Origin: Methanonatronarchaeum sp. AMET-Sl
GTDB taxonomy: Archaea > Halobacteriota > Methanonatronarchaeia > Methanonatronarchaeales > Methanonatronarchaeaceae
Length of the DNA stretch: 64,000 bases
Direction: 5' to 3'
Assembly: GCF_029854155.1 (NCBI RefSeq)
Contig: NZ_CP122958.1
Span: 1,226,001-1,290,000, forward strand
Made by a program: the position numbers and the translations under genes. Below, one piece after another: positions 22,664-33,747 of this stretch; the first letter of the stretch is position 1; every line of letters starts with the position of its first letter. Under the pieces are notes generated by a model, which was not told the origin of the DNA, ran no database searches, and saw only the letters and a list, made by a program, of their open reading frames with translations.

Positions 22664-23854
22664 ATGCCAACTAAAAACTTTAAAAGAGACATAAAAAACG
22701 AACTAAACAACATCCAAACACACGAAAAACTGACACCACACAACAAAGAACTAATACAAGAATTCTACAGAGACCTACGAATAATGGACTACTCAGAAGC
22801 AAGAATCCTAAAACTACTCAACACAACCAAAATAATCGGAGAAATAATGAACACAAACTTCGATGAAGCAACCAAAAACGACATAAAAGACCTAGTAGCA
22901 GAAATAAACTCAAAAAACTACGCAGAATCAACCAAAAGAACATACAAAGTAATAATCAGACGATTCTACAAATGGCTCAACAACGAAGAAGACTACCCAG
23001 ACACAGTCAACTGGATAGAACTAAAATACAACAAAACCAAAAAACTACCAGAAAAAATACTCACAGAACAAGACATCCACAAACTACTAGAAGCAGCAAC
23101 ACACCCCAGAACAAAAGCACTCATAAGCATACTATGGGAAACAGGAGCAAGAATCGGAGAACTAATAGACCTAACAATAGGACACATAGAAGAACACCCC
23201 TACGGCAAAAAAATAACAATAGACGGAAAAACAGGCCAAAGAAGACTCCCCCTAATACAAACAGTACCCCACCTAAGAACCTGGATAGATATACACCCAA
23301 ACCCACAAAACAAACAACCACTCTGGGTAAACATAGGAAACCCACGCCACGGCCAAAAATGCACCTACAGAAACCTATCCAAAAGCCTACAAACAACAAA
23401 ACAAAAAACAGATATAAACAAACCAGTAAACCCACACCACTTCCGACATTCAAGAGCCACATACCTAGCAAACAAATTCACAGACGCACAAATGTGCGAA
23501 TGGTTCGGATGGGTACAAGGATCCGACATGCCAGCAAGATACATCCACCTATCCGGAAGAGACATCGACGGAGCATACGCACAAATCCACGGAATCAAAA
23601 CCAAAAACAACACAGAAAAATCAAAACTAGCACCACAAAAATGCCCAACCTGCACAAACACCAACCCCCACAACGCCAACGCCTGCAACTACTGCGGAAA
23701 AGCACTAAACCAAGAAGCACTAAAAAAACTCGAAAAAGCAGAAAAACAACAAAAACAACAAAACAACAAAAACGAACTAATCCAAATGATACAAAACTAC
23801 GAACAAAACGGAAAAATACACCCAAAACTAATCCAACAACTAACAAAAAAATAA
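22664..23854 (+). CDS. int: Tyrosine recombinase / integrase with C-terminal zinc ribbon
   Basis: A 396-residue archaeal phage-type integrase. The N-terminal core-binding (SAM-like) domain spans about 25-115. The catalytic domain shows Arg163 in ETGARIGELIDL, HHFRHSR at 258-264 (catalytic His and Arg), and the nucleophile Tyr293 in MPARYIHLSG. A zinc ribbon follows with CPTC (327-330) and CNYC (341-344), then a Lys/Gln-rich helix. Its location 240 bases from a tRNA and pointing into the accessory region says it integrated the following element. The coding strand is extremely A/C-rich, producing a long spurious overlapping frame. Confidence 0.93.
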   Translation: MPTKNFKRDIKNELNNIQTHEKLTPHNKELIQEFYRDLRIMDYSEARILKLLNTTKIIGEIMNTNFDEATKNDIKDLVAEINSKNYAESTKRTYKVIIRRFYKWLNNEEDYPDTVNWIELKYNKTKKLPEKILTEQDIHKLLEAATHPRTKALISILWETGARIGELIDLTIGHIEEHPYGKKITIDGKTGQRRLPLIQTVPHLRTWIDIHPNPQNKQPLWVNIGNPRHGQKCTYRNLSKSLQTTKQKTDINKPVNPHHFRHSRATYLANKFTDAQMCEWFGWVQGSDMPARYIHLSGRDIDGAYAQIHGIKTKNNTEKSKLAPQKCPTCTNTNPHNANACNYCGKALNQEALKKLEKAEKQQKQQNNKNELIQMIQNYEQNGKIHPKLIQQLTKK

Positions 23855-23867
23855 AGAGAGGAAAACC

Positions 23868-24230
23868 TCAATCCTCTCCCCCACCCTCTCCCTCTCCAGG
23901 AAGATAAACAACACCATCCTTCTCATAACCACCATTACTAAAAACCCATTCACGGAAAGACAAAACAACACCCTCCCCACACTCCAACGAATCAAAATAC
24001 ATATTCAAACCCTCCATCTCAACCTCACTACCAAAACGAGCCCTCAAATCACAACACAAACCCCAAAAATACTCCTCAACCTCAAAACCCTCAAAAACCA
24101 AATCACAAGTATCCTCCCTATAAACAACCCTAAAATTCGAATCACTCTTCTTCAACTCCCTAACCTCATCCCTAAACACAGAAACAACCTGCAACCTACC
24201 ACAATACCTACAACAATACATAGATTTCAT
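23868..24230 (-). CDS. Hypothetical protein with N-terminal zinc-ribbon-like motif
   Basis: A 120-residue protein that I do not recognise. It begins MKSMYCCRYCGRLQ, suggesting half of a zinc ribbon, then an acidic alpha/beta region (LVFEGFEVEEYFWGLCCDLRARFG) and a Gly/Glu tail. ATG at 24230 is preferred over upstream hydrophobic starts. It is convergent with the integrase, and its stop is 13 bases from the integrase stop. A copy of the TAGTGCCTAA motif (24314-24326) lies upstream of its start. Similar small proteins beside integrases are common on haloarchaeal elements. Confidence 0.55.
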   Translation of the reverse strand: MKSMYCCRYCGRLQVVSVFRDEVRELKKSDSNFRVVYREDTCDLVFEGFEVEEYFWGLCCDLRARFGSEVEMEGLNMYFDSLECGEGVVLSFREWVFSNGGYEKDGVVYLPGEGEGGGED

Positions 24231-24313
24231 AATAAAACAACATAACAACCACAACCCATATAAAAACAAACAAGAGAGATACCCGAAACTAATAAAAAAA
24301 CAAACTTAAAAAA

Positions 24314-24326
24314 GTAGTGCCTAAAA
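24314..24326 (+). promoter_or_regulatory. TAGTGCCTAA motif, copy 1
   Basis: GTAGTGCCTAAAA in the intergenic space upstream of the 120-residue gene. One of seven copies between 24.3 and 27.1 kb. Confidence 0.6.
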
Positions 24327-24397
24327 ACCAAAAAAAATAAAAAAGAAAGGAAATAAGGAAACCAAATCAAAGGTCCCCCATACCCCTATACCAATTC

Positions 24398-25261
24398 TCA
24401 GTATTTCTCTATGTCTATCTCAAGTTCGCCGACATCGTTGCCTTCAACAGTAAGGTCTTCAACTACCTCACTTGGTTCATCATCTTCTAAACTGCAAATC
24501 CAGATTGCTTCATCTCCAGCATCATTCACAGTGTTGTCAGTTATTTCTATCTCTGAGTCACTATTCTTGTCCTCACTTACATAGAAGCCTATTGCACCTG
24601 TAAGCTCGTTGTCGGTTATTGTTATGTCACCACTGAAAAGCTCTGTGCCAAACCATTCACCGATTGCAAGATAGGCATTGTCATCAAAATCTTTGGTTGT
24701 TTCTATGATATTATTGTCTATTGTTATGTCTTCTCCTTGTGGTTCAACAACTACAGGAGCGTCAGCTGTTATTGTTAATCCTTCGATTGTTACATCATTT
24801 GCTTTTACATCAATGGTTCCTTCAATAGAAGAGACGTGGGTGGTGGCTGCAGTCAATGTAATTTCATCAGTTTCAATACTTACATCCTCTTTGTGTTCAC
24901 CATAAACAGTAAGCTCATCACCTTCTTCAGCTTCATCTAACGCTTCTTGTATTCCCTCATACTCTTCATCTTGGTCTTCATTCACTACAGATGGTTCTAT
25001 CTCCACAGTGAAAGGTAAAACTACATCAACATGATCCGGTACGTTTTCAGTTGCGTTCTGGTTTACATTACCTGGATGTTCAGGATCATCAAGCGGATGG
25101 CTGTCTGACTGGCCTGGTGCTTCTTTATCCATATCTGGTGTATCTGGTGCCTGGTTATTTTCATTTGCTTGTGAGTTGTCTGCTGGGATTGCAGCAACAG
25201 CACCCGCAGAAACAACCATTAAAAACACCAAAAAAACACCAATAACTAAATTTCGTTTCAT
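24398..25261 (-). CDS. Secreted acidic protein with beta-helix repeats
   Basis: A 287-residue exported protein. Residues 1 to about 25 form a signal peptide ([20 protein letters not shown]). An Asp/Pro/Asn-rich low-complexity region runs to about 85. The rest consists of short beta-strand units typical of right-handed parallel beta-helices: [65 protein letters not shown] and [20 protein letters not shown]. This resembles NosD/pectate-lyase-type repeats. It lacks a C-terminal anchor. ATG at 25261; the annotated TTG two codons earlier is less likely. It may be a cargo or virion-associated protein of the integrated element, and its enzyme function is unknown. Confidence 0.7.
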   Translation of the reverse strand: MKRNLVIGVFLVFLMVVSAGAVAAIPADNSQANENNQAPDTPDMDKEAPGQSDSHPLDDPEHPGNVNQNATENVPDHVDVVLPFTVEIEPSVVNEDQDEEYEGIQEALDEAEEGDELTVYGEHKEDVSIETDEITLTAATTHVSSIEGTIDVKANDVTIEGLTITADAPVVVEPQGEDITIDNNIIETTKDFDDNAYLAIGEWFGTELFSGDITITDNELTGAIGFYVSEDKNSDSEIEITDNTVNDAGDEAIWICSLEDDEPSEVVEDLTVEGNDVGELEIDIEKY

Positions 25262-25449
25262 ATACAAAAATAATATAATATCAGATTGAAAAAACTTTGG
25301 AACTAAACCTCACTATCTTCAATTAACCCCACATACAAAAACCCAACCATAGAACAAACAAAAACTAAAAAACCCTAAATCAAAAACAAAAAAATAAACT
25401 AAGAAATGTAGTAACTAAAAAAAAATATAATAACTTTTTCAATTAATCT

Positions 25450-25463
25450 GTAGTGCCTAAAAC
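25450..25463 (+). promoter_or_regulatory. TAGTGCCTAA motif, copy 2
   Basis: GTAGTGCCTAAAAC in the gap between the SprT-like gene (ends 25539) and the beta-helix gene (starts 25261). It lies upstream of the latter in transcription order. Confidence 0.6.
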
Positions 25464-25538
25464 CCAAAAAAAGACTTACAAACTCCCAATAAAAAACAAT
25501 CATCCAGCTCTAATAATTGAGATAAAAAAATAACTGGG

Positions 25539-26294
<756 letters not shown>

Positions 26295-26297
26295 ACA

Positions 26298-26309
26298 CTA
26301 GGCACTACA
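26298..26309 (-). promoter_or_regulatory. TAGTGCCTAA motif, copy 3
   Basis: On the minus strand GTAGTGCCTAG ends a few bases before the ATG of the SprT-like gene, a position suited to an operator or a leaderless-transcript start element. Confidence 0.6.
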
Positions 26310-26629
26310 CAACAAAAACCAATAAAGAACAAACAAAATTATGCAAAAAATAAACAAACAGAACCAAAAACCACAAAAAACAAGAAAATTAACATAATCG
26401 CTAAAATACGCAAGCAAAGACTTAATAGATATAACTAAAGATAAAGAACTAATCAACATGAAAAACAAAACACCTAAAAACTTAAAGATAGGTAAAGACG
26501 AACCAGAAACCAAAGAATACCTCCAAATACTCCAAAAAATAAAAGAAAAAACCAACCAAACCACAATAATGAACTGTTTTAACAATTAACCACCAAACAA
26601 CCAAAACCAACAACACCGTTTACAAAAAA

Positions 26630-26640
26630 GTAGTGACTAA
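26630..26640 (+). promoter_or_regulatory. TAGTGCCTAA motif, copy 4 (variant)
   Basis: GTAGTGACTAA differs from the consensus at one base (A for C). Confidence 0.45.
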
Positions 26641-26681
26641 CCCCCAACCAAAAAACAAAAACAAAAATAAACCACCTAAAA

Positions 26682-26722
26682 ACCACTTGTACTCTACACC
26701 ATCTTAGTCCGAACAAACACCA
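26682..26722 (-). pseudogene. Truncated duplicate of the SprT-like gene start
   Basis: The minus strand upstream of here repeats the SprT-like gene's start region: motif copy 5, then ATG GTG TTT GTT CGG ACT AAG, encoding MVFVRTK exactly as the intact gene does. It then runs to a stop after two more codons. This is a partial duplication of the gene head with its upstream motif. Confidence 0.55.
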
Positions 26723-26726
26723 TACA

Positions 26727-26738
26727 TTAGGCACTACA
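26727..26738 (-). promoter_or_regulatory. TAGTGCCTAA motif, copy 5
   Basis: Minus strand TGTAGTGCCTAA precedes the truncated duplicate of the SprT-like gene start, in the same relative position as copy 3. Confidence 0.6.
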
Positions 26739-26794
26739 CAACAAAACAAACAAAAACCTACCAAAAATTACATAAAAAATAGAGGGTTGTTGGG

Positions 26795-26808
26795 GTAGTG
26801 CCTAAAAA
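26795..26808 (+). promoter_or_regulatory. TAGTGCCTAA motif, copy 6
   Basis: GTAGTGCCTAAAAA lies 46 bases upstream of the start of the 31-codon ORF at 26854, on the same strand. Confidence 0.6.
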
Positions 26809-26853
26809 ATGCTATAGATAGATTTTGATAAGGCTAAAAAAGGAGAGAGAATA

Positions 26854-26949
26854 ATGCCAGGAATTGAAAAGCTTCTGGAGATCCAGCCAGAAAATCCCTC
26901 TCCCCCCTTAAATAACCTATCGATAACTACCTATAACCCAATACTATAA
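26854..26949 (+). CDS. Possible 31-residue peptide
   Basis: ATG at 26854 is preceded by AGGAGAGAG at good spacing and encodes MPGIEKLLEIQPENPSPPLN plus 11 more residues. No family is recognised. Support is the ribosome-binding site and the motif copy upstream only. It could be a leader peptide or chance. Confidence 0.3.
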   Translation: MPGIEKLLEIQPENPSPPLNNLSITTYNPIL

Positions 26950-27047
26950 AAACATTCTCATAAAAAATAACATACTATCCTTCACATACATCCAAAAACA
27001 TACAACAAAAAACAACCAAAAACTCCAAAGAAAATAAAAATTAGGTA

Positions 27048-27064
27048 GTGTAGTGCCTAAAAAT
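27048..27064 (+). promoter_or_regulatory. TAGTGCCTAA motif, copy 7
   Basis: GTGTAGTGCCTAAAAAT, preceded by an extra GTAGTG, so the first half is doubled. It lies about 350 bases upstream of the Met-rich protein gene's start across that gene. Confidence 0.6.
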
Positions 27065-27167
27065 AAAAGAAATTCTTAAAATGAAAGCAATTCTTTTCTT
27101 CTTTATTAAAGTTATTTAGAAATCTCTGTTTTGGAAAAAACCTCTCTAAGATGGGGAATAATGTAAT

Positions 27168-27416
27168 TTACTTGTCATTCATCATTCTCATCATATCTGA
27201 CATATCCATCCCCATCATCTGCATCATCTCCATCATTTCTATATCCTGTTGTTGCATAAGATCCTTACAACAAGGTCTCATCTCCTCCATCATCCACTCC
27301 GGTTGGTCAGCAAAAATCTCACACATCGCCGGCATAACAGTCTCCTTTACAAACTCTAACTTCTCTTCCTTCGACAAACCTTCAAACTCCTCCGATAATG
27401 ACTCCACAAATAACAT
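27168..27416 (-). CDS. Small Met-rich, Cys-containing acidic protein
   Basis: An 82-residue helical protein with 19 Met residues, concentrated at the C-terminus (DIEMMEMMQMMGMDMSDMMR), and three cysteines (PAMC and RPCC). The N-terminal half is acidic (ESLSEEFEGLSKEEKLEFVK). The composition suggests metal (copper(I) or silver-like) binding or a Met-rich helix packing against lipid or nucleic acid; no family is recognised. The ATG is preceded by GGGGG. It stands alone between the motif-rich region and the ATPase block. Confidence 0.6.
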   Translation of the reverse strand: MLFVESLSEEFEGLSKEEKLEFVKETVMPAMCEIFADQPEWMMEEMRPCCKDLMQQQDIEMMEMMQMMGMDMSDMMRMMNDK

Positions 27417-27912
27417 CCCCCTATATACATAACATTACAAACTACAGATTAATATAACCCATACAAAACCAACAAAATAAAATTCCTCCACAACCACCAC
27501 GAAGCATCAATCTCCATAGCCCACAACCAAAAACTCCTCCACCAAAACAATTACAACCACAAATTAAAATCCCACAACAACACAAAAAAATATACTAAAA
27601 ATAACATACTACCCATAACAACTAAAAAATAAACACCTAAACAAAACAACCAAAAAAAGAAATAACAATCCAAATCCCCAAAAAACCTCAGATCCCCCCC
27701 TTTTTAACACAAACACTAAAAACCTCATCAAAAAATTGATCTTCATTAACAGCCTGAATTAGATTTCAATTAAAGCATATCATAACAAATATACTAAAAA
27801 CCACATACAAAAAACAATAACCTATCAATAACAACCCCCACATCACATATATCTAAAAACTTCGTTCACCCCAAATATACACATAAAAACCATATATTTT
27901 CACTAAATTTCT
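27417..27912. other. Intergenic region downstream of the ATPase gene
   Basis: Nearly 500 bases with no convincing gene. The plus strand is A/C-rich (many CCAACAAAA runs) with CATACTA stretches. A weak hairpin-like patch of C-runs followed by TTTTT lies near 27690-27705. Confidence 0.4.
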
Positions 27913-29073
27913 TTAGCTGTTAACTCCGTAGATGTCTCTTAAGTCCTCTTGGACAAATTTATAGACTTTTTTGTTGATTTTGTAGTCTTTTATTATCTTG
28001 TTTTTTCTGAAGCTTTTGATAGTTCCCTCTTCCATGCCTGGGTGGTAGTTCTTTTTATATCTATTTACGTATTCATCAATCCCTTTCTCCTGGATTTGAT
28101 GTACTACTTCTTTAGCTCTCTTGATTTCCGGCATGAACTCCGGCTCCAATCTTTCATCAATCTCCGAATCTTTCCATTTCCATTCTGTGTTTTCATAGGT
28201 GTTGAATGTATAGTTTGTTTTAGGGATTCCCTGTAACTTGAATCTCTGTCCCCGACCCTTCGCATCAGTTACTGACCTGTAGAAGATTGCTTCCTTTCGC
28301 CCTACCTTCAAAATATAATCATTCAGTAAACGCCTGATATCCGGATGCACATCTTTGCCTGTGTGGCCTATTATTATGAGGGATGCTCGGTATTTCCTGA
28401 ATTTTTTTAGTAGAGTTGAGAACTGTCTTTCCACTTTTGTACTGTCTTTTGAATATCCTGATGCATGAGAAGATGCTTCGTCGAAGATAAAGAGTTTATT
28501 GCTTTGTTTTTGTCCTTCTTGTTTGTCTGATTTTAGCCATGTCTCCAGTTCTTGTATCCCACTGCAATACCTATCTTTTTCTTTGAATGATTTGATGTTG
28601 CTGGCTACTTTTCCGTTTAGCCATGTGTGGTATAGTTCGGCTAATAGGATGGCGAAATCTGTTTTTCCACTCCCCATATTCCCTGCAATATAACAGATAT
28701 AAATTTCCTGTCGCAACCTATTTTCCAGTAGTTGTAGGGTTCGTAATCCGCTGAGGTCATTACCTTCTGGAGGATTACCGGCGATGCGTTTTATTACTGG
28801 GATGTTGTGGGTTTGTAATGCCTGCCCTACATACCTGCTGGATCGGTTTTTTAGTATTTCTCGGTAGATCCGTAGGTCTTGGTATTGGTGGTTGGTTAGT
28901 GTGGGGGTTTCTTTTTGTATGTTGTTATAGTTGTTGGATATGTATTCTAGTAGTTTGTTGTATCGGTCTTTTGGGTTTAGTAGACCGGTGTGGTTGTGTA
29001 GGGTTTCGGTGTCTTCATTGATTTTAGTTTGAAGCTCCAGGCTGCTCCAAGCTAAATTATCCTTGCCCGACAT
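27913..29073 (-). CDS. P-loop ATPase, pleolipovirus VP8-like
   Basis: A 386-residue soluble ATPase. Walker A is [19 protein letters not shown] (about residues 129-147) and Walker B is [15 protein letters not shown] downstream [20 protein letters not shown] stretch resembles the sensor region of FtsK/HerA-like or Zot-like viral ATPases. The C-terminal third is basic and may bind DNA. It is the last gene of a minus-strand run of membrane-protein genes, the position held by the VP8 ATPase in haloarchaeal pleolipoviruses. Its start overlaps the end of the upstream gene by 17 bases. Viral assignment rests on gene order and topology, not alignment. Confidence 0.72.
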   Translation of the reverse strand: MSGKDNLAWSSLELQTKINEDTETLHNHTGLLNPKDRYNKLLEYISNNYNNIQKETPTLTNHQYQDLRIYREILKNRSSRYVGQALQTHNIPVIKRIAGNPPEGNDLSGLRTLQLLENRLRQEIYICYIAGNMGSGKTDFAILLAELYHTWLNGKVASNIKSFKEKDRYCSGIQELETWLKSDKQEGQKQSNKLFIFDEASSHASGYSKDSTKVERQFSTLLKKFRKYRASLIIIGHTGKDVHPDIRRLLNDYILKVGRKEAIFYRSVTDAKGRGQRFKLQGIPKTNYTFNTYENTEWKWKDSEIDERLEPEFMPEIKRAKEVVHQIQEKGIDEYVNRYKKNYHPGMEEGTIKSFRKNKIIKDYKINKKVYKFVQEDLRDIYGVNS

Positions 29074-29815
29074 TTCCCCGCTCCTTGTTTTCTTTTTTGT
29101 TCTCTAATGACCTTTCTTCTGTGTTTTCTGGTTTTATTTCCTCTCTGTTTTGATTTTCTTTGTAGTTTTGTTTTGTTTCTTGGAAGACTTGGTTGATTGT
29201 TTTTTCGATTTGTTCTCCTTTGAAGATGGTTTCTTGTTCTATGTCTTGGATGATTTGTCCTAGAATTTTGTTGAGGGATTTTTGGATGATTGATCGGATT
29301 CGGACTCTTTGTGTTAAGCCTTTTTGTGCTTCTTCTGTTAATGTTGTTCTTAGTTCTGTGATTGCTTCTTTTGATCTCATTAGTTCGAGGTCATCTAGAT
29401 AGCCCATCCAAACACCAACTGCCTGATTAGACTCGGGGTCATACTTTCTTGCGAGATAGAGATCTCCGGTTCCACATCGATAACTTGTTAGTTCACCCAT
29501 AACCTCGATACTCTGGAATTTTTCTCGAGATAATTCATAAACTGCAATACCTGAGGCCTCGGCCTCCAGCACCAACAACGGAACCCTCTTAGAACTATAT
29601 AAATAATCAACAGCCTCCCGAATCGGGAGGTAACCGACAATCAGGCCAGCCAGAAAAACAAAGTACGCTATCTGGTATTCAACTCCAAACAAGTCAAAAC
29701 CAAAAAACAGGATACCCAGCCCTAATACGAAAACCAAAATTAACTTAAATAAGTTACCAGATATCCATTCCCCGACACCCAAATTAAATCCAGTTAACCT
29801 AGACAAACAAATCAC
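29057..29815 (-). CDS. Two-TM membrane protein of the pleolipovirus-like block
   Basis: A 252-residue protein with a GTG start. Two adjacent membrane segments lie at about residues 22-62 ([18 protein letters not shown] and [15 protein letters not shown]). A beta-rich cytoplasmic domain ([33 protein letters not shown]) follows, then a long amphipathic and coiled-coil helix and a Glu/Lys/Asn-rich tail. It overlaps the ATPase gene, suggesting the two work together, for example the membrane protein docking the ATPase at the membrane. No named family is recognised. It occupies the place of the conserved unnamed ORFs between spike and ATPase in pleolipoviruses. Confidence 0.65.
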   Translation of the reverse strand: MICLSRLTGFNLGVGEWISGNLFKLILVFVLGLGILFFGFDLFGVEYQIAYFVFLAGLIVGYLPIREAVDYLYSSKRVPLLVLEAEASGIAVYELSREKFQSIEVMGELTSYRCGTGDLYLARKYDPESNQAVGVWMGYLDDLELMRSKEAITELRTTLTEEAQKGLTQRVRIRSIIQKSLNKILGQIIQDIEQETIFKGEQIEKTINQVFQETKQNYKENQNREEIKPENTEERSLENKKENKERGNVGQG

Positions 29816-29928
29816 CCCTATAGCTCCATCAAATCGTTCATGCAGCCATTACATAAATAAAAGGAATACGAGAAAGAACCCCTTATCCTACAGCCACAGA
29901 CTAAACAGATAAACTCAATCAACTAAAA

Positions 29929-30186
29929 TCACCAGGGAGTTAAAGATTCCCAAAACCCAGTCACAAAACCAACAGACAAATCAACAACAAGGTTGATCCA
30001 GTAATCCATTGGTTGGAAAACCAGAACATCCAACAACCCCAACTCAAACGATATAACCGTAGCTCCTGCTAAAAAAGGAACCAACCAATAAACCAAAAAC
30101 AACAAACCCAAATGCCTTGGATCCCGTAGATAACCAGTTATCAGGACCAGGCCTGCCATGACTATGGGCATTATCGGTGGCGCCAA
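29929..30186 (-). CDS. Small multi-TM protein of the pleolipovirus-like block
   Basis: Eighty-five residues with three hydrophobic segments (PIMPIVMAGLVLITGYL, LGLLFLVYWLVPFLAGATVI, INLVVDLSVGFVTGF). The start is TTG at 30186, with GAGGTG about 7 bases upstream, 10 bases after the stop of the preceding gene. Size and topology match the ORF7-type small membrane proteins of pleolipoviruses, but sequence similarity cannot be claimed. Confidence 0.62.
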   Translation of the reverse strand: MAPPIMPIVMAGLVLITGYLRDPRHLGLLFLVYWLVPFLAGATVISFELGLLDVLVFQPMDYWINLVVDLSVGFVTGFWESLTPW

Positions 30187-30195
30187 AACAACACC

Positions 30196-30735
30196 TCAAT
30201 ACCTCTGAAATACTTCTTCATCTTCCTCCCCCTTCTTTCTGTAAGCTAACACTCCTAACAAAACAAGTGTGGATAAAAAACCACTTACCCCAGCAACCTG
30301 CACATAACTCCAATCAGCATCTCCATCAAACAACAAAAAACCTGAGTCACCACTAACAACCACCAACGCCCTAGAAGTGGATAGAGAAACAGCAAAATCA
30401 CCCCTGAACTCAACAACCTCAACCTCAATAACGTTATGGCCACGCTCTAACAAAAAACTCTGCACCGGAACCTGAGTAACACCCTCACCACCAACACCCA
30501 ACATACTATCAACAACCTTAACACTCTGAGACAAATCACTCTCCAACTCAATAAAAAGCACACCACCACTATACTCATAACCAAGAACCCTAGTTACCTC
30601 ATCAACCTCAACCACAGACCCCTCCGACACCTCCAACTCCTCTGCTGACACTAATGGAAGGAAGGAAAGGAATAGTAGGGAGATTAAAAACAAAACCCCC
30701 ACCCAACACCAACCATTTCTGTTCGAAGAAGGCAT
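30196..30735 (-). CDS. Secreted/anchored protein with signal peptide and C-terminal TM
   Basis: A 179-residue type I membrane protein. The signal segment is [20 protein letters not shown], cleaved near residue 31. The ectodomain is rich in Val, Ser and Glu and shows beta-sandwich-like strands ([35 protein letters not shown]). A membrane helix lies at about 150-168 ([16 protein letters not shown]), with a short acidic cytoplasmic tail. It lies 3 bases from the spike-like gene, as pleolipovirus ORF6 lies after VP4. It is probably a virion or assembly factor of the provirus. Confidence 0.65.
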   Translation of the reverse strand: MPSSNRNGWCWVGVLFLISLLFLSFLPLVSAEELEVSEGSVVEVDEVTRVLGYEYSGGVLFIELESDLSQSVKVVDSMLGVGGEGVTQVPVQSFLLERGHNVIEVEVVEFRGDFAVSLSTSRALVVVSGDSGFLLFDGDADWSYVQVAGVSGFLSTLVLLGVLAYRKKGEEDEEVFQRY

Positions 30736-30738
30736 GTT

Positions 30739-32361
30739 TTATTCCCGCCTGACTATTATGTCGTTGTCTCCAGAACCACCCCGTCGAATGAAAACGAAAG
30801 CTCCGATACCTAAAATTATTAACCAATACGGCACCCCACCTAAATCCCTGTTAAGCCAATCACCTAGATCTCCAACAGTTATGCCATCAACCTGACCATC
30901 ACCACTATCAGCACTCCAATCGCTAACCAAATCATAGATTTCTGCTATCTGTTTAAGCTCATCCTCAAACTGGCTAGCATTAATTGTGTGGTAGATTGGT
31001 TTGTATAACTCGACCTCCTCTAACCTTTCTCCATCAAAACTTATGATTTCGAGAATTTCGAAACTGGTTTCATAAAGCCAGAACAGGCCCTCATCAGTTG
31101 CTAGATAAAATGGAGCAGAATAATTCTCCGTGTTATAGGTCCTATCTGTTTCAAGTGTGTTGTTTTCAATTCTTGCATTTGTAAATAACATGCCTTCCCA
31201 GGTACTGTTATCTTGCAGAACATTGCTTTCGTGTATTTCGATGATGAATCGGTCGTTTATGGTTGTGTTTATTCCGAGTAAGGCTAGTTCTGCTCCAGCA
31301 TATCCATAATACCCAGTCTGATTATGCAATGTATTCAAATGCTGCGCCAAAACATATGGATCCACAACCCCGGTTAAGTCAAGTCCGTCGCTATATTCTT
31401 GGTAGACTTCATGTACGTAGACTTCCATGTTGTCTTTCATCATTTCATGAGTGGAATATAGATCTTTCCATACGTCTTCCCAGATATCAAGGTCCATTAC
31501 CTCTCCATCACTACCGACTGGATTGCTCACCAATATTTTTGAATCTCTTGAACTGGCGGCTCCACCACAGACAACGCCATGTTCGTTGTCTGGGTATGGG
31601 AAAACATAGAAAACTTTAGATCCATGGTTGTTGGGAACACTTGAAACATCCTTCTGTTCATAATCAAGAACTGAAACACTAGACCCATTCAACAAAACAA
31701 CATTCCTATCATAAAACTTAGTCAAATTCAAATCCATATACCTTGTATCTGTTTGAGTACTTCCATCCTGCCAACTACTATAATCATAATACCATTCAGC
31801 CTCAAACGGATGTGTGGATATAGTTTCAATCTCTGCATTAACCTCCATCAAATGCTCTATAGACATAACTTGGCTGTTGACCTGTTGAAGGATGTTATAT
31901 TCTATGTTGCTGTAGTATTCGTCTATAACTCTTTGAGTTTTAACCTGCGCTTCCTCCAAACTACTACCATTATTAAGTTCTTTAAGCAACTCAGATTTAG
32001 CTAAACTCCAAACAAACGTCTCCGTATTCCCTACCTCATTACTAAAAGCACTGATGATAAAACTATCATCCTTAGACAACTGCATACCATGATCATAAAT
32101 CATGACACTGTTCAACTCACCATCACCACAATCATCATCACTGCTGAAAAAATCCATTATCCAGGTATATCCAGCACCCAAATAAGTCGTCTCATACCTC
32201 TCATGAACCGTCGTCCCCGTAATCAACCGAAAAAAATCACTCAAAAAACCGGTTTCATCCCCTCGATCATCATCAACTGCAGTAACCGAACCACCCACAC
32301 CCAGAATAAATAGAAAGATTAGGAGGAGGGATAGAAAAAAGGATTTCCGCAACTTAACCAT
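30739..32361 (-). CDS. Membrane-anchored spike-like protein (pleolipovirus VP4-like)
   Basis: A 540-residue exported protein. It has an N-terminal signal ([20 protein letters not shown]), a large acidic ectodomain with many Asn-x-Ser/Thr sites, a predicted amphipathic region (about 80-180: [20 protein letters not shown]), and one C-terminal membrane helix ([17 protein letters not shown]) with a very short tail. Length and topology are those of pleolipovirus spikes (VP4, about 500-540 residues), which mediate attachment and membrane fusion. Two cysteines in VVCGGAASS and SDDDCGD could be linked. It overlaps the 196-residue gene upstream by 8 bases. Confidence 0.68.
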   Translation of the reverse strand: MVKLRKSFFLSLLLIFLFILGVGGSVTAVDDDRGDETGFLSDFFRLITGTTVHERYETTYLGAGYTWIMDFFSSDDDCGDGELNSVMIYDHGMQLSKDDSFIISAFSNEVGNTETFVWSLAKSELLKELNNGSSLEEAQVKTQRVIDEYYSNIEYNILQQVNSQVMSIEHLMEVNAEIETISTHPFEAEWYYDYSSWQDGSTQTDTRYMDLNLTKFYDRNVVLLNGSSVSVLDYEQKDVSSVPNNHGSKVFYVFPYPDNEHGVVCGGAASSRDSKILVSNPVGSDGEVMDLDIWEDVWKDLYSTHEMMKDNMEVYVHEVYQEYSDGLDLTGVVDPYVLAQHLNTLHNQTGYYGYAGAELALLGINTTINDRFIIEIHESNVLQDNSTWEGMLFTNARIENNTLETDRTYNTENYSAPFYLATDEGLFWLYETSFEILEIISFDGERLEEVELYKPIYHTINASQFEDELKQIAEIYDLVSDWSADSGDGQVDGITVGDLGDWLNRDLGGVPYWLIILGIGAFVFIRRGGSGDNDIIVRRE

Positions 32362-32944
32362 CCCTATTTAAATACATATACCCCCCAACAGCCAACACAA
32401 CCAACACAACCCAAACAGGAACACCAGAACCACCGACATCACCAGAAAGCCAACCAAAAAACCCAGAACCACCCATAACCACTACCTCCTTAGATTCACC
32501 ATCAAACTCAATAGACAACACTACATGCGTGTTATTCTCCAACTCCTCAACATAGTAAGCAGTGTTATTGCCTTCTAAAACCACCTCAAGCTCACTAAAC
32601 TCCATTTCAAGGTCACCAGAAACAACAACATCACCAACACTCACATTACCAAGAACACCACTATCAATGTAAACCGAGACAACGTCAACCAACTCAGAAC
32701 TGCTGAGCTCTAGAGAAACAGAGTTATTATCCAGGTCGACTGAGCTGTTTAGAACTGTGATTGTGGTTAGATCGGTAATGACCTCACCATCCTCAGTGAC
32801 CGTGATAAACTCACCGACAGCCAAGACATCATCACAAACAAGGTCTTGATGCGTTTGGCTTCCTGTTTCAGCATACACCGACCCCGAACCTGCAACAATC
32901 AACCCGCAGAGTAGGAGGGAGAAGAAAAATAATTTATTTTTCAT
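32354..32944 (-). CDS. Small type I membrane protein beside the spike gene
   Basis: A 196-residue protein with a signal peptide ([20 protein letters not shown]), a Val/Ser/Glu-rich beta ectodomain ([20 protein letters not shown]) and a C-terminal helix ([20 protein letters not shown]). The C-terminal GVPxW entry into the helix is also seen in the spike-like protein (GVPYW), hinting at interaction or common sorting. No family is recognised; pleolipoviruses usually have no gene of this size here, so this is an extra envelope candidate. Confidence 0.62.
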   Translation of the reverse strand: MKNKLFFFSLLLCGLIVAGSGSVYAETGSQTHQDLVCDDVLAVGEFITVTEDGEVITDLTTITVLNSSVDLDNNSVSLELSSSELVDVVSVYIDSGVLGNVSVGDVVVSGDLEMEFSELEVVLEGNNTAYYVEELENNTHVVLSIEFDGESKEVVVMGGSGFFGWLSGDVGGSGVPVWVVLVVLAVGGYMYLNRDG

Positions 32945-32948
32945 GTTT

Positions 32949-33325
<377 letters not shown>

Positions 33326-33341
33326 TAACAACACCAAACAA

Positions 33342-33747
33342 AAACTAACTAAATAGAGATACACGAGATAAAGATAAATAGGGCTACAAAATTTATGCAA
33401 AAAAAAAATAGAAAAAAACAGTGACAAAAAAAGGGATGTATAAAGCTAAAGGAAAAAAATCAAATATGAATTCCGGATTTGATGTATTCATAACTCACGT
33501 TGCTAATTAGATATCCGTTTTTTGGATATCTGATAAGATGCCTTAATCCCTCTAACTCTAATAATAATAATTGATGCATGAATTAGATTTATATTTTACT
33601 ATCATCTTCTTTTGAGATATTTCATTATACAAACTTTGTTTTTACTTGATTTAGAGTCTAAAAATGAATAGGAAAAGAGATATTTTATTTTAAAAATTCA
33701 AATTAAAGGACATATAAACTTTGAACATTAATTTATAGCATTAAATG
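33342..33747. other. Intergenic boundary region
   Basis: About 400 AT-rich bases with no gene. A perfect hairpin, AGATATCC (33509-33516) with GGATATCT (33524-33531) around a 7-base T-rich loop, is the only clear structure. This is the likely right edge of the provirus, where composition changes from the element to the restriction island, but no repeat of the tRNA end was found. Confidence 0.4.
33509..33531. repeat. Perfect 8-base inverted repeat
   Basis: AGATATCC and GGATATCT flank GTTTTTT. It could be a terminator for the membrane-protein gene ending at 33748 or an attachment/operator site. Confidence 0.6.

Larger units (their letters stand above)
26295..27167. other. Motif-rich intergenic region
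   Basis: About 870 bases hold five of the seven TAGTGCCTAA motif copies, in both orientations, a truncated duplicate of the SprT-like gene start and a 31-codon ORF with a good ribosome-binding site. A 43-codon plus-strand ORF (26458-26589) has no start signals. Replication origin, operator array or leader region of the integrated element are the plausible functions. Confidence 0.5.

Noticed and set aside
22972..23907. 311-codon Arg/Lys/Thr/Pro-rich ORF on the plus strand
   Set aside because: Frame shadow of the integrase gene; low-complexity composition with no fold.
26298..26585. 95-codon hydrophobic minus-strand ORF
   Set aside because: Reverse complement of A/C-rich sequence always gives Phe/Leu/Val-rich frames; no start signals, and it overlaps the motif region.
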